Assembly (NCBI RefSeq): GCF_002899455.1
Contig: NZ_PPFB01000001.1
Coordinates: 4,008,501 to 4,072,500, forward strand
DNA length: 64,000 nt
DNA from: Streptomyces sp. DH-12
GTDB lineage: Bacteria > Actinomycetota > Actinomycetes > Streptomycetales > Streptomycetaceae
Direction: 5' to 3'
Shown here: positions 1 to 8,337 of the stretch, piece after piece
How the letters are laid out: the number at the start of each line of letters is the position of its first letter
Position numbering within the stretch: position 1 is the stretch's first letter
Position numbers and translations under genes: made by a program
The notes under the pieces: model-generated
Databases searched by the model: none
What the model was told of the DNA's origin: nothing
Seen by the model: only the letters and a program-made list of their open reading frames with translations

Positions 1-655
1 GCGTCTCGCACCAGTACGCGGAGTCCACGCCCGACAGCTTGACGGTCGGGATGGCCGCCGCGTTGGCCCGCTCCAGGGAGGCGGTGACGTCCGGGGTGGC
101 GTTCTCCGGGTCCGGGACCCAGAACTCGAACCCGTCGTGCACCAACGGCTCGAAAGCACCCTCCGGGTCGAGCAGGTCCTGCAGCCGGGGGCCGTCGGCG
201 GGCGCGCGACGGGTCTGCACCGGAGTGCCGGGATCGGCGGTCAGCGCGCGCTGCAGCGTGTCGGCGAGGTCGCGGCTGATGTCCCCGGAAGGGGTGTCGT
301 TCTGCAGGCCGAGCAGCACCGAGCCGTCGTCGCGGCGCAGCGCCGGCCAGGCCATCGGGAGCACCGTGGCCAGCGTGACGGACGGGACGCCCTCGGGCAG
401 GCCGTCCTTCAGGGTCAGCTCGACGGTCGCGGCCGGCACCAGCTCGCGCAGCGCCACCCAGTCGCACTCGCCCGGAAGGCCCTCGAACGGACGGTGCACC
501 AGCTCGGTCACCGCCTGCGCGGCGGCACGGCCGTGACACGCCTTGTAGCGGCGGCCGCTGCCGCAGGGGCAGGGCTCGCGGGCGCCGACGACCGGGATCT
601 GCCCGTCCGTGAGCTGCGGGCGCTTGGCCTTCGTCTGGGATCGCTTCTTGGCCAT
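1..655 (-). CDS. DUF5926-type protein with N-terminal SEC-C zinc motif (3' end outside window)
   Basis: The start codon (ATG at 655) and the first 218 codons are visible; the gene runs off the left edge. Residues about 23-36 read EPCPCGSGRRYKACHG, the SEC-C metal-binding motif (C-x-C-x8-CH) that in SecA and other proteins binds zinc. The rest is an acidic globular domain that I associate with the actinobacterial DUF5926 family; biochemical role unknown. The Lys/Arg-rich N-terminus (MAKKRSQTKAKRP) suggests contact with nucleic acid or ribosome, but that is inference. The motif assignment is firm; the family name is from memory. Confidence 0.8.
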   Translation of the reverse strand, partial: MAKKRSQTKAKRPQLTDGQIPVVGAREPCPCGSGRRYKACHGRAAAQAVTELVHRPFEGLPGECDWVALRELVPAATVELTLKDGLPEGVPSVTLATVLPMAWPALRRDDGSVLLGLQNDTPSGDISRDLADTLQRALTADPGTPVQTRRAPADGPRLQDLLDPEGAFEPLVHDGFEFWVPDPENATPDVTASLERANAAAIPTVKLSGVDSAYWCET

Positions 656-962
656 CGTGGGTGTCTCCCGGTTACGACTCGTCTCGTACGGCGCGAGCCT
701 AGCCGTTCGCGCCACGGCTGACGGGAACCTGTGGACGACGGGGCGGTCTGTGGACGACGGGGAGATCCGGGGACAGGGTGGTCCGTGGACGACGGGGCGT
801 GCCGGCGCTGCCCGCCTCGGGAGCCGGCGGGCGTCAGCGTGACCCGCTCGGGAGCACGCCCGCCCGGGGAGCGGGGCCTCCCCGCACCCAGGGAGCGGCG
901 CCGGCCTCGACCCAGGCCGGCGCCGGTACGGACCGCCCTCGGTCCTGCCCTCGGTCCTGCCC
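656..962. other. intergenic region with short direct repeats and a terminator
   Basis: No convincing gene. It holds three copies of the 13-mer GTGGACGACGGGG at 731-743, 750-762 and 785-797, and a hairpin with 11-bp arms (GGCGCCGGCCT, 897-907, pairing with 914-924) that would end the leftward gene at 963-1520. ORFs here are frame shadows of G+C-rich DNA. Confidence 0.5.
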
Positions 963-1520
963 TCAGTCCAAGTCGTCGAAGACGTCCGCGAAGTCCAGTC
1001 CCGTGATGCGGGAGACCGGCGGGGCGGTGATCCGCGCGGCGAAGTCCTCACGGCGGTGACAGCTCCCGGCGTCCGGATCGTGCACGTCCTCGTGGACGAC
1101 CACCCACACCGTGACCTCGCCGGGCACCTCGTCGCGCACACCCCAGTCGTCGGAGAGCGCCGAGATGATGTTCAGCCCGCGGCCGCCGTGCGCGGTGACC
1201 GACGGGGTGGCAGGCGCTGGGCGGGTCGGGCCGCCCCCGTCGGTGACCTCGACGACGAGCCGGCCGCGCGGGTCCACCCGCCAGGCCGCGCGCACGTCGC
1301 CGTCCCCGGCCAGGCTGTCGCCCAAGGGCCGGCCGTGTTTGCACGCGTTGCTCAACAGCTCGGAAAGGATCAGTACGGCATCGTCGATGACCGATTCCGG
1401 CACGCCTCCGTCGCGCAGTTGCGCGCGCATCCGGCGCCTTGCCTTCCCCACGCCCGCAGGGCCATGGGGCACGGCCATGCACGACGACGTGGGCACCTCC
1501 TGTGCCACCACCAACGCCAC
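963..1520 (-). CDS. ATP-binding protein, anti-sigma-factor-type (SpoIIAB/RsbW-like HATPase)
   Basis: 185 residues. The fold is a GHKL ATPase of the serine-kinase anti-sigma class, which hold alternative sigma factors and phosphorylate STAS antagonists. Visible motifs: N-box ILSELLSNA (Glu54, Asn58), G1 box EVTDGGG (Asp94) and G2 box GGRGLNII (112-119). I chose the GTG at 1520 because AAGGAG lies about 8 nt upstream; a longer upstream reading frame has no ribosome site. Streptomyces encode dozens of such proteins, usually orphaned from their sigma factor, and no sigma or antagonist gene is adjacent here. The hairpin at 897-924 follows the stop codon. Confidence 0.85.
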   Translation of the reverse strand: MALVVAQEVPTSSCMAVPHGPAGVGKARRRMRAQLRDGGVPESVIDDAVLILSELLSNACKHGRPLGDSLAGDGDVRAAWRVDPRGRLVVEVTDGGGPTRPAPATPSVTAHGGRGLNIISALSDDWGVRDEVPGEVTVWVVVHEDVHDPDAGSCHRREDFAARITAPPVSRITGLDFADVFDDLD

Positions 1521-1820
1521 CCCCGAGACCTCCTTCGCCCCACGCCACGGTGTGGATGCCCCATCGGCCTGAGCCGGAAACCGGCCGGTCCGTGCGCGGT
1601 GACGCACTCGGAACGGTCGAGTACGCACCGAACGCGCCGGAGCACTCCCCGTAGTCGCATGGCTGGATTTCGTCGATGTGGCCGAGATATGAGGATGTGG
1701 GCGACGGGTCCCGTTGGTCAAGAGGCAGGAGGGATCCACGGGGACGCATGGGGCGGATGTGGCGGAGGGAGGGGCGGCCCCACGTGGTCCCCGAGGTCTG
1801 CCTCGGCCGGTCCGTGCCGG

Positions 1821-2651
1821 TCAGCGGCCGAGCCGGTCCAGCACCGCGCGGGGCCGGTTGGTGATGATGGCGTCCACGCCGAGGCTCACGCACAGGTCGA
1901 CGTCCTCCGGCTCGTCGACCGTCCAGACGTGTACTTGGCGGCCGGTCCGCCGCAGACGCTCGATGTACGTGGGGTGGCTGCGCAGGATGCGGATCGACGG
2001 GCCCGCGATGTCCACGCCGTCGGGCAGCCGGCCGTCGCGCAGCCGCGGTGTGACGAACTGCATGAGGTAGACCGTCGGCAGCGTCGGGGCGGCGGCCCGC
2101 ACGCGGTGCAGGGAGCGCGCGGAGAAGCTCATCACGCGCACCGGCGAGTCCTCGCGGGAGGCGGGCGCGTCCAGCCCGAACCGCTTGAGCAGGAGCAGCA
2201 GCCGTTCCTCGACCTGGCCCGCCCAGCGTGTGGGGTGCTTGGTCTCGATCGCCAGCTCCACCCGGCGTCCGGCGTCGGCGACGAGCTCCAGCAGCCGCTC
2301 CAGGGTGAGCACGGAGGTGGCCTCGCGGTCCTCCGGGCGGTGCTCCCAGTCGGGCTCCTCGACGCGGGGCCCGCCGGCCGCGTCCCGGGTCTTCCAGGAG
2401 CCGAAGTCGAGGGCGGCGAGGTCGGACAGCTCGAGCGCGGAGACCGCACCGCGCCCGTTCGACGTACGGTTGATGCGACGGTCGTGTACGCAGACCAGGT
2501 GTCCGTCGGCGGTGAGACGTACGTCGCATTCGAGTGCGTCCGCGCCGTCCTCGATCGCCTTGCGGTACGCGGCCAGCGTGTGCTCAGGGGCGTCCTCGGA
2601 GGCCCCGCGGTGCGCGACGACTCGGGTCAGGTGCTGTCGTGCGTGGGTCAC
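1821..2651 (-). CDS. glycerophosphodiester phosphodiesterase
   Basis: 276 residues, cytoplasmic (no signal peptide). GDPD enzymes hydrolyse glycerophosphodiesters to glycerol-3-phosphate and an alcohol during phospholipid turnover. The TIM-barrel signature is clear: VVAHRGASEDAPEHT (His14, Arg15, Glu24), ECDVRLT (Glu41, Asp43 metal ligands) and CVHDRRI (His56). The C-terminus GVDAIITNRP is also typical of the family. The GTG at 2651 gives MTHARQH; upstream of it the frame is open but non-homologous. It is transcribed divergently from the HtrA-like gene at 2946, sharing a 294-bp region. Confidence 0.92.
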   Translation of the reverse strand: MTHARQHLTRVVAHRGASEDAPEHTLAAYRKAIEDGADALECDVRLTADGHLVCVHDRRINRTSNGRGAVSALELSDLAALDFGSWKTRDAAGGPRVEEPDWEHRPEDREATSVLTLERLLELVADAGRRVELAIETKHPTRWAGQVEERLLLLLKRFGLDAPASREDSPVRVMSFSARSLHRVRAAAPTLPTVYLMQFVTPRLRDGRLPDGVDIAGPSIRILRSHPTYIERLRRTGRQVHVWTVDEPEDVDLCVSLGVDAIITNRPRAVLDRLGR

Positions 2652-2945
2652 CGCGTCATGGTGCCACCGCTCGCCGGCGGATGTGCGGGCGGTGTGGCGT
2701 GATCGGCACGGCCGTCCGGTCGGAGCCATCGAGTGGCGCACCTTACGTGAGTAATGCCCTATATAAAGAATGGCCCCGGACCCACAGGAACGGCTTACGG
2801 TGCCCTGACGGCGTGTGGGAAAAGCTGACGTCATACAAAGAGACGTGCACAGCTCCATCTGCATCGCGCCGGACGTCAGGCGCGCGTGACATGCGGGCCC
2901 GAGTGCGACCGAGACCAGATAAGCCGTGGATCGAGGAGAGAAGCT

Positions 2946-4406
2946 GTGAGCACCGAGAACGAGGGCACCGCGGTACCCCCGGCCCCGTCGGCTCCGCCGC
3001 CCCCGGCGGATGCTCCCGCTGCTTCCGCACCCCAGGGCGCACACCCGGGGTCGGCTCCGGCGGCCGGCCATCCCTACGGCCCCCCCGCCCCCCAGACGCG
3101 CCAGGACGCGGGGGCCGGTGAGTCGTCCTCCGCCCCCGACCCCTCCTGGCCGCCGCCCCCGCCGCCGTCCACCCCGGCGTACGGCGGCGACGGCGGTGTC
3201 GGACACGGCGCCGCGGGTCAGGGCGGTGGCGCCGCGGGTCAGGGCGGTGGCGGCTGGGGCTCCACGTACCAGCAGCCCGCGCCGAAGAACGGCCGCCGGC
3301 GCGGCGGCCTGGTCGCCGCGGTGCTGGTGGCCGCGCTGGCCGCGGGCGGCCTGGGCGGCGGCCTCGGCTACACGCTGGCCCGGGAGAACGACAGCGGCGG
3401 TTCGACGACCGTCTCGTCGACCACGAGCGGCGGCAACGTCAAGCGGGACCCGGGCACGGTCGCCGCGGTCGCGGCGGCGGCGCTGCCCAGCACGGTCACG
3501 ATCGAGGCCGCGAGCAGCAGCGGCGAGGGCGGCACGGGCACGGGCTTCGTCTTCGACAAGCAGGGCCACATCGTCACCAACAACCACGTGGTGGCGGACG
3601 CCGTCGACGGCGGCAACCTCTCGGCGACCTTCCCGGACGGCAAGAAGTACGAGGCCGAGGTCGTCGGCAACGCGCAGGGGTACGACGTCGCCGTCATCAA
3701 GCTGAAGAAGGCGCCGTCGGACCTCAAACCGCTCACCCTGGGCAACTCCGACGACGTGGCGGTCGGTGACTCGACCATCGCCATCGGCGCGCCGTTCGGC
3801 CTGTCCAACACGGTGACCACGGGCATCATCAGCGCGAAGAACCGCCCGGTGGCCTCCAGCGACGGCAGCGGCAGCAAGGCCTCCTACATGAGCGCCCTGC
3901 AGACCGACGCGTCCATCAACCCGGGCAACTCCGGCGGCCCGCTGCTGGACGCGCAGGGCAACGTGATCGGCATCAACTCCGCGATCCAGTCGACCAGCAA
4001 CGGCGGCTTCGGCACGGGCCAGGCCGGTTCGATCGGCCTCGGCTTCGCCATCCCGATCAACCAGGCCAAGTACGTCGCCCAGGAGCTGATCGAGACCGGC
4101 AAGCCGGTGTACGCCAAGATCGGCGCGTCGGTCTCCCTGGAGGACACCACCAACGGCGCGAAGATCACCGAGCAGGGCGTGGGCGGCACCGAGCCCGTCG
4201 ACCCGGGCGGCCCCGCCGACAAGGCAGGACTGAAGCCCGGCGACGTCATCACCAAGCTCGACGACCGGGTCATCGACTCCGGCCCCACCCTGATCGGCGA
4301 GATCTGGACCCACAAGCCCGGCGACGAGGTCACGGTCACCTACGAACGCGGCGGCAAGGAGTACACCACGGAACTCACCCTGGGCTCCCGCGTGGGCGAC
4401 AGCTGA
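2946..4406 (+). CDS. membrane-anchored trypsin-like serine protease with PDZ domain (HtrA/DegP-like)
   Basis: 486 residues from a GTG preceded by GAGGAGAG. Layout: cytoplasmic Pro/Gly-rich N-terminus (1-118, including a tandem 21-bp repeat encoding AAGQGGG twice), one transmembrane helix (about 119-143), protease domain (about 165-380) and C-terminal PDZ domain (about 400-480, PADKAGLKPGDVI). The catalytic triad is His214 (TNNHVV), Asp247 (GYDVAV) and Ser329 (PGNSGG). Such proteases sit outside the membrane and degrade misfolded secreted proteins; in Streptomyces several htr genes answer to envelope stress. It stands alone, followed by a G+C-rich hairpin (4441-4472) and a tRNA. Family certain, particular paralogue not assigned. 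Confidence 0.93.
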   Translation: MSTENEGTAVPPAPSAPPPPADAPAASAPQGAHPGSAPAAGHPYGPPAPQTRQDAGAGESSSAPDPSWPPPPPPSTPAYGGDGGVGHGAAGQGGGAAGQGGGGWGSTYQQPAPKNGRRRGGLVAAVLVAALAAGGLGGGLGYTLARENDSGGSTTVSSTTSGGNVKRDPGTVAAVAAAALPSTVTIEAASSSGEGGTGTGFVFDKQGHIVTNNHVVADAVDGGNLSATFPDGKKYEAEVVGNAQGYDVAVIKLKKAPSDLKPLTLGNSDDVAVGDSTIAIGAPFGLSNTVTTGIISAKNRPVASSDGSGSKASYMSALQTDASINPGNSGGPLLDAQGNVIGINSAIQSTSNGGFGTGQAGSIGLGFAIPINQAKYVAQELIETGKPVYAKIGASVSLEDTTNGAKITEQGVGGTEPVDPGGPADKAGLKPGDVITKLDDRVIDSGPTLIGEIWTHKPGDEVTVTYERGGKEYTTELTLGSRVGDS

Positions 4407-4470
4407 CCCCACCCGCCACCCCCGAACCCGTTACCCTTGTCCCCGCGCCGCCGATCACCGGCCGGCGCGG

Positions 4471-4557
4471 GGAGGCGTGCCCGAGCGGCCGAAGGGAACG
4501 GTCTTGAAAACCGTCGTGGCAGCGATGTCACCGTGGGTTCAAATCCCACCGCCTCCG
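4471..4557 (+). tRNA. tRNA-Ser (anticodon TGA)
   Basis: 87-nt class II tRNA: acceptor GGAGGCG pairs with CGCCTCC (4550-4556), discriminator G4557, anticodon TGA at 4505-4507 in loop CTTGAAA, long variable arm, and T-arm GGTTCAAATCC. No CCA is encoded. It reads UCA and, by wobble, UCG codons. Confidence 0.96.
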
Positions 4558-4574
4558 CGCTGAGCGCAGTGGGA

Positions 4575-4609
4575 ACGGCCCCTGACCCGGGTAGTTGGTC
4601 AGGGGCCGT
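4575..4609 (+). terminator. hairpin terminator after tRNA-Ser
   Basis: Perfect 12-bp stem ACGGCCCCTGAC (4575-4586) with GTCAGGGGCCGT (4598-4609), loop of 11 nt, 18 bp after the tRNA. There is no T-run, as is usual in Streptomyces. Confidence 0.75.
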
Positions 4610-4923
4610 CACGCTGTCCGGCGCCCGCCGGGCACCGCGTCTCCCGTGGTTTCCCGCTCCTGCGGCCACGAGGGACGGGCATCGTGCGTGGTGAGCGGGA
4701 GAGCGTTCCTGAGGCCGAGGAGTGAGGCGTCCTCGGGGGGCGCGTGCCTCGGTTCCGGTTGTTCCACGGCGGGGGTGACGGTGATGCCGGTCTCCGCGAG
4801 CTCACTGCTCTGACCAGCTCAGACGCCGTGGGTTTCTGTCGTGGTCGGCCGACGTCGGGTGCCCTCGAGCGGTCCGGAGGCGGCTCGTGCCGGCCGTGAG
4901 CGCAGGCGTCGTAACCTCCCCGG
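4610..4923. other. intergenic, no gene seen
   Basis: 314 bp between the tRNA terminator and the DUF4262 gene. I see no ORF with coding character, no second copy of the tRNA end (so no sign of an inserted element) and no clear promoter. Confidence 0.5.
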
Positions 4924-5472
4924 GTGGACGACTCCTCCTGCTTCTGCCTCCTGTGCGCCCCTCCTTCGGACGGCCCGGCCTGGAAGGAACGTGATGGCCG
5001 CATAGCCGCAAGCGTGTCGGAGTCCGGCTGGCACGTGATGGGGGTCGGCGCCGGGGACGATGAGCCGGGGGACTGGGCTTACTCGATCGGCCTGTGGCAC
5101 ACCCTGCGCAGTCCTGAGGTTTGTATTTTCGGCCTGCGGGTCGAGACGATGATGCCCATCCTCAACGTCGCAGGCGGAGAGATCCGTAACGGCCGCCCGC
5201 TGGAAGCCGGCCAGGTGCGTGACGACATCCTGAACGGCTGCCCGGTGACCGTCCGGCCGGTCCACCCGAGTTGGTACCGGGACTTCTTCGGCGCCGGGAT
5301 CGACTACCACCAGGCTCCTCCGCTTCCTGTCGCGCAGTTGTTCTGGCCGGACAGGGAAGGCCGCTTCCCCTGGGACGGCCAGGCCGAGGAATACTGCCGC
5401 GCGAGTCAGCCACTTCTGTGGATCCCGAAGGAGGAAACCGGCGGACCGTGGGCTCGTCCCGGCTGCGGCTGA
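4924..5472 (+). CDS. DUF4262 domain-containing protein
   Basis: 182 residues from GTG. The central part (SESGWHVMGVGAG, FAYSIGLW-like WAYSIGLWHT, then PEVCIFGL) matches the DUF4262 pattern, a small cytoplasmic family of unknown function found in actinobacteria and proteobacteria. The N-terminus carries CFCLLC, a possible metal-binding Cys pair. The gene is convergent with the cold-shock-like gene at 5503-5727, with 30 bp between stops. Codon use is a little less biased than its neighbours. Confidence 0.82.
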   Translation: MDDSSCFCLLCAPPSDGPAWKERDGRIAASVSESGWHVMGVGAGDDEPGDWAYSIGLWHTLRSPEVCIFGLRVETMMPILNVAGGEIRNGRPLEAGQVRDDILNGCPVTVRPVHPSWYRDFFGAGIDYHQAPPLPVAQLFWPDREGRFPWDGQAEEYCRASQPLLWIPKEETGGPWARPGCG

Positions 5473-5502
5473 CGTTCGGTCCGCTGATGTCAGGTGTGGA
5501 TG

Positions 5503-5727
5503 TCAGGCCGGCCGAGGCACGATGTTCACCGCCCGGTAGTCGTACCCGTCTTGCTTGAAGCCGGGGGCTTCCCACTGGAGGTCCACCTGCTGTCCCGGCG
5601 ACAGCGATCGGTAGCCCTTCATCTGGATATGGGAGTAGTGGCCCCAACAACCGCCGGGTGTCTCCGGGCAGTCGAGCACGCCCCACCCTTCCTCGTCGTG
5701 CCACTCGCGGACAGTCGCAGTCACCAT
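5503..5727 (-). CDS. small cold-shock-domain-like protein
   Basis: 74 residues, ATG at 5727. The sequence resembles a cold-shock (OB-fold) domain: VTATVREWHDEEGWGVL corresponds to the first strands of CspA (KWFNAEKGFGFI), followed by FSHI-like YSHIQ and a last strand AVNIVPRP. The aromatic RNP-1 residues are partly replaced (EGWGVLDC), so nucleic-acid binding may be weakened. Homologues are common single-copy genes in Streptomyces; function inferred only. Confidence 0.72.
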   Translation of the reverse strand: MVTATVREWHDEEGWGVLDCPETPGGCWGHYSHIQMKGYRSLSPGQQVDLQWEAPGFKQDGYDYRAVNIVPRPA

Positions 5728-5793
5728 GCGGGGAACCTTACGGGTTCCGTATGCGCCGGGGTACCGGGAACCTCAGCTCGGGAAGCTCGGGTT

Positions 5794-6054
5794 CTACGGG
5801 GCGGTGGCTTGCTGACCTGCTGCGGAGCGGCTTCGTGATCTGTGGGTGTGCTGGGCGGGCGACGGCTGTCGACCGTGGCTGACCTCTGCGTCTGGCACGG
5901 TTGTGGCACGGCCTCGGCCGACGGCAGCCGGCCGCGACGACGGGTGCGTCAACCGATCGGGCGCGCGGGTGCCGGCAGCCCGGCAGACCCTGGACGCCCT
6001 GTCCAGGCCGGGCAGGGACCAGGGCACAGGCTGGGCGGCGTCGGCGTCGGTCAT
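5794..6054 (-). CDS. possible 86-residue ORF overlapping the end of the DinB gene
   Basis: The ATG at 6054 overlaps the TGA stop of the upstream DinB gene (ATGA), an arrangement usually seen in real operons. The first 40 codons look coding (MTDADAAQPVPWSLPGLDRA), but the C-terminal half is rich in Ser, Arg and Gln with no recognisable domain, so it may be a decayed or truncated third gene. I recognise no family. The rest of the 5728-6050 gap shows nothing else. Confidence 0.25.
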   Translation of the reverse strand: MTDADAAQPVPWSLPGLDRASRVCRAAGTRAPDRLTHPSSRPAAVGRGRATTVPDAEVSHGRQPSPAQHTHRSRSRSAAGQQATAP

Positions 6055-6590
6055 GACGCCGCCCGCAGCATGCGGAGCTGGCCGATCTCCGCCGCGTTCT
6101 TCATCAGTTCCGCGTTCACCCACGCGAGCATGTGCGCCTTCGTGTGGGCCGGGTCGTCGGGCCAGGGGAAGGGGGCCGTGGCGTCCAGGTCGGTGTCCGT
6201 GAGGGTGTCGAGACAGGCGAGCCACTCCGTGCGCAGGGAGCGGAGCCAGGCGACCGTGGGCTCGCCCTCGCCGGGCCACACGATGTCGGTCCGCTCGCGC
6301 GGGCGGTCCCCGCGGGCGTGGTCCAGCGTCACGCTCCACCACCAGCCGATGTGCCAGCTCACCCACGCGACGGTGGGCACCGGAACGGGGTCCGGTTCCG
6401 TGTCCGCCCAGTCGGGGACCCAGGTGCCCTCGGGGGACCGGCGTACCGTCCAGCAGAGCGGGGCGGGCTCCCAGAGGAAGTCCTCCGGTTCCAGGCGTTC
6501 CAGGTGGTACTCGAACAGGGACCAGGTCAGGTCGAACTGCCAGCGGATCAGCTCGACCCGGCCGGCGGCGCCGGGGGCGGTTGTGGTCAC
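6051..6590 (-). CDS. DinB/YfiT-like four-helix metal-binding protein
   Basis: 179 residues. Tryptophan-rich helices (VAWVSWHIGWWWSVTLDH) and a C-terminal helix HTKAHMLAWVNAELMKNAAEIGQLR match the DinB_2 superfamily, whose members include metal-dependent thiol transferases; the His residues in WHIGW and HTKAH are the likely metal ligands. Substrate unknown. Its GTG start overlaps the TGA of the upstream gene (CTGTGA), so the two are probably translationally coupled. Confidence 0.82.
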   Translation of the reverse strand: MTTTAPGAAGRVELIRWQFDLTWSLFEYHLERLEPEDFLWEPAPLCWTVRRSPEGTWVPDWADTEPDPVPVPTVAWVSWHIGWWWSVTLDHARGDRPRERTDIVWPGEGEPTVAWLRSLRTEWLACLDTLTDTDLDATAPFPWPDDPAHTKAHMLAWVNAELMKNAAEIGQLRMLRAAS

Positions 6591-7018
6591 AGTTCCTCAT
6601 CGGTGGCGAGTCGCTCCCAGTCCATGTCCAGCAGAGCCGTCTCCGCGTCGCAGCCCGAGGGGACGCGCGACGTCGGCTGGAACCAGACCACGGTGAGGCG
6701 GGAGCGGTACAGGGCGCGGTCACGGCCGGGGGCGAGGGCCTCGGAGCGGAAGCTGCCGACGCAGGTCACGGCGGGCAGCACCTCCACCGGACCGAAGCCG
6801 CCCGCGTACTGGTCGGGGTACTCGCGCGGCGGCGGGATCAGGTGCACCGGGACGCCCGGGTGCACGCGTTCGGCGGACCGGAGCAGCCTGGCGATCACGA
6901 GGTCGTTCAGCGGCTTGCACGGGTATCCCTCGAGCACGTTCCCGTACGTCGCCGACAGGCGCAGCTCGGCCAGGTCGACCGGGCGGCCCGAGGCGAGGAC
7001 GACGCGGGAGAGTGCCAT
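6587..7018 (-). CDS. conserved hypothetical protein coupled to DinB gene
   Basis: 143 residues from the ATG at 7018 (MALSRVVLASG); an upstream in-frame ATG at 7045 is less likely because homology-like composition begins at MALSR. It is rich in beta-prone segments and ends in an acidic tail (LDMDWERLATDEEL). I do not recognise the family and see no signal peptide or membrane segment. It sits 100 bp downstream of the primase-polymerase gene on the same strand and overlaps the DinB gene, so the three may share a transcript. Confidence 0.7.
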   Translation of the reverse strand: MALSRVVLASGRPVDLAELRLSATYGNVLEGYPCKPLNDLVIARLLRSAERVHPGVPVHLIPPPREYPDQYAGGFGPVEVLPAVTCVGSFRSEALAPGRDRALYRSRLTVVWFQPTSRVPSGCDAETALLDMDWERLATDEEL

Positions 7019-7118
7019 GGTCGGCACTTTAAGGCGCTGGTGCATGCGGGTCTTTCGATTTTCGGGCGCGTGCGCGGGTGAGGGCGTGAGCGGGGTGTGG
7101 GCGAACAGTGCTGCGGCC

Positions 7119-7979
7119 TCAGTGGCCGGTCATGCGGGCGGCCGACGCGATCGTCGCGCGGGCCTCGCGTTCGGACAGGCCCGTGGCGCGGGCCGCGTCG
7201 ACGAGGGGTTCCACCAGTTCGGGGGTGAGGCCGCCTTCGTAGGCGCGGCAGGCCGCCCAGAACAGGCGGGTGTTGCGCTGGCCCTCGTGCGCCCCGAGCA
7301 CGAACTGCACCAGGCCCTGGCCGTGTCCGCCGGCGGACGGCGGTGCGGGGTGATGCGCGCGGGGCGGCGGCAGGAGCAGGCGCAGCAGGGCCGGCGGGCA
7401 GGGCGCGGGCGCCAGGTGCGCGGTGCCGGGCGCGGCCCGGTACGCGCCGCGTTCCGTACGGGAGCCGGGGCCGACGAGATAGCCGCCGGCGCCCCGGATG
7501 TCGATGCCGGGGGCGAGACGGCCGGCGGAGTTGGGGACGACGACGTCGGGCGGTCCGCTCAGCCAGAGGTGGCGGCCGCCGCTCGGGGTGAGGACGACCA
7601 CCGTGGGCGGGACGGTGAAGCCGTGCCGGGAGGCGAGGGTTCGGAGGGCGGCGCCGGGGTCGGTGCCGTTCTTGGTGTCCAGGTCGACGCCGATGAGGTG
7701 GTACGGGGGCAGGCCGCAGGCGATGCCGTAGCCGGTCGCGCGGGGCGCGGCGGCGAACAGGGCGCGGATCCGAGCCGGGTCGGTGGTGGCGTCGTACACG
7801 CCGTGGCCGAAGCGGCCGCACTCGCCGTGGCAGGGCGGGTGGGCCGGGTCGTCGCGGTGGGGGGAGCGCAGGGCCGGGAGCTTGGTGCGGGACAGCGGGA
7901 TGACGGCCAGTCCGCGTTCGGCGGCTGACAGGGCGTGTGCGAGGGCCAGCGTCGTGGCCTGCCGGTCGGTGGTGGCCAT
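7119..7979 (-). CDS. bifunctional DNA primase/polymerase (archaeo-eukaryotic Prim-Pol domain)
   Basis: 286 residues; ATG at 7979 with AGGAG just upstream. The N-terminal Prim-Pol domain shows the catalytic motifs of archaeo-eukaryotic primases: GVDLDTKNG (Asp99 and Asp101) and TPSGGRHLW (Ser133, His137). A Cys/His cluster PPCHGECGRFGH (about 49-60) may bind zinc. The C-terminal ~90 residues are helical (EGQRNTRLFWAACRAYEGG), as seen after Prim-Pol domains in plasmid and phage replication proteins. There is no helicase domain, plasmid gene or att site nearby, so it looks chromosomal. A LexA-like site lies 11 bp upstream of the start. A DNA-damage role is inference. Confidence 0.87.
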   Translation of the reverse strand: MATTDRQATTLALAHALSAAERGLAVIPLSRTKLPALRSPHRDDPAHPPCHGECGRFGHGVYDATTDPARIRALFAAAPRATGYGIACGLPPYHLIGVDLDTKNGTDPGAALRTLASRHGFTVPPTVVVLTPSGGRHLWLSGPPDVVVPNSAGRLAPGIDIRGAGGYLVGPGSRTERGAYRAAPGTAHLAPAPCPPALLRLLLPPPRAHHPAPPSAGGHGQGLVQFVLGAHEGQRNTRLFWAACRAYEGGLTPELVEPLVDAARATGLSEREARATIASAARMTGH

Positions 7980-8337
7980 ACTCCTATGTTCGTACACATG
8001 TTCGAAGAAGGGAAGGGGGTGAGGAGCGGCGCGCCCGGGGCGTGGGGGCGGATCGGCGTGACGCTGAAACGCTTCCTCCCTTGGGGCGTCGGGGTCGGCG
8101 CCGCCCGGTGGTGAGCGGGCCGCGCATCAGGGTCGAGTCGGGGTTTATCGGCGGGTTCTCACGCTTGCGTGCGAATCATGGCTTCCGGGGTGGTTCAGCG
8201 GGATCCGCTGGGCAATCCTGATCTTGCGACGTCGCGCACAGCACCAGGGCGGGGGGCCTACTCCCCTGGTGGAAGCCGTAGTTCACGCATGGACGGCCTT
8301 CGATCCGGTGCGTCCTTGGTTCTGGAGGGAACACAAC
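7980..8337. other. divergent intergenic region
   Basis: 358 bp between the primase-polymerase gene and the secreted-protein gene. Apart from the LexA-like site at 7990-8005 I see no gene and no clear promoter for the rightward gene. Confidence 0.5.
7990..8005. promoter_or_regulatory. LexA-like SOS box upstream of primase-polymerase
   Basis: TCGTACACATGTTCGA matches the actinobacterial SOS box TCGAAC-N4-GTTCGA at 11 of 12 specified positions (T7993 in place of A). It lies immediately upstream of the ribosome site of the leftward gene, where a repressor would block transcription. A second ATGTTCG half-site at 7986-7992 overlaps it as a direct repeat. Confidence 0.5.

Noticed and set aside
2652..4412. 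N-terminal extension of the glycerophosphodiesterase frame
   Set aside because: The frame stays open far upstream through the divergent protease gene but has no homology; the enzyme begins at the GTG at 2651.
4471..5500. DUF4262 and cold-shock-like genes as an island at tRNA-Ser(TGA)
   Set aside because: No second copy of the tRNA 3' end and no integrase trace within reach.
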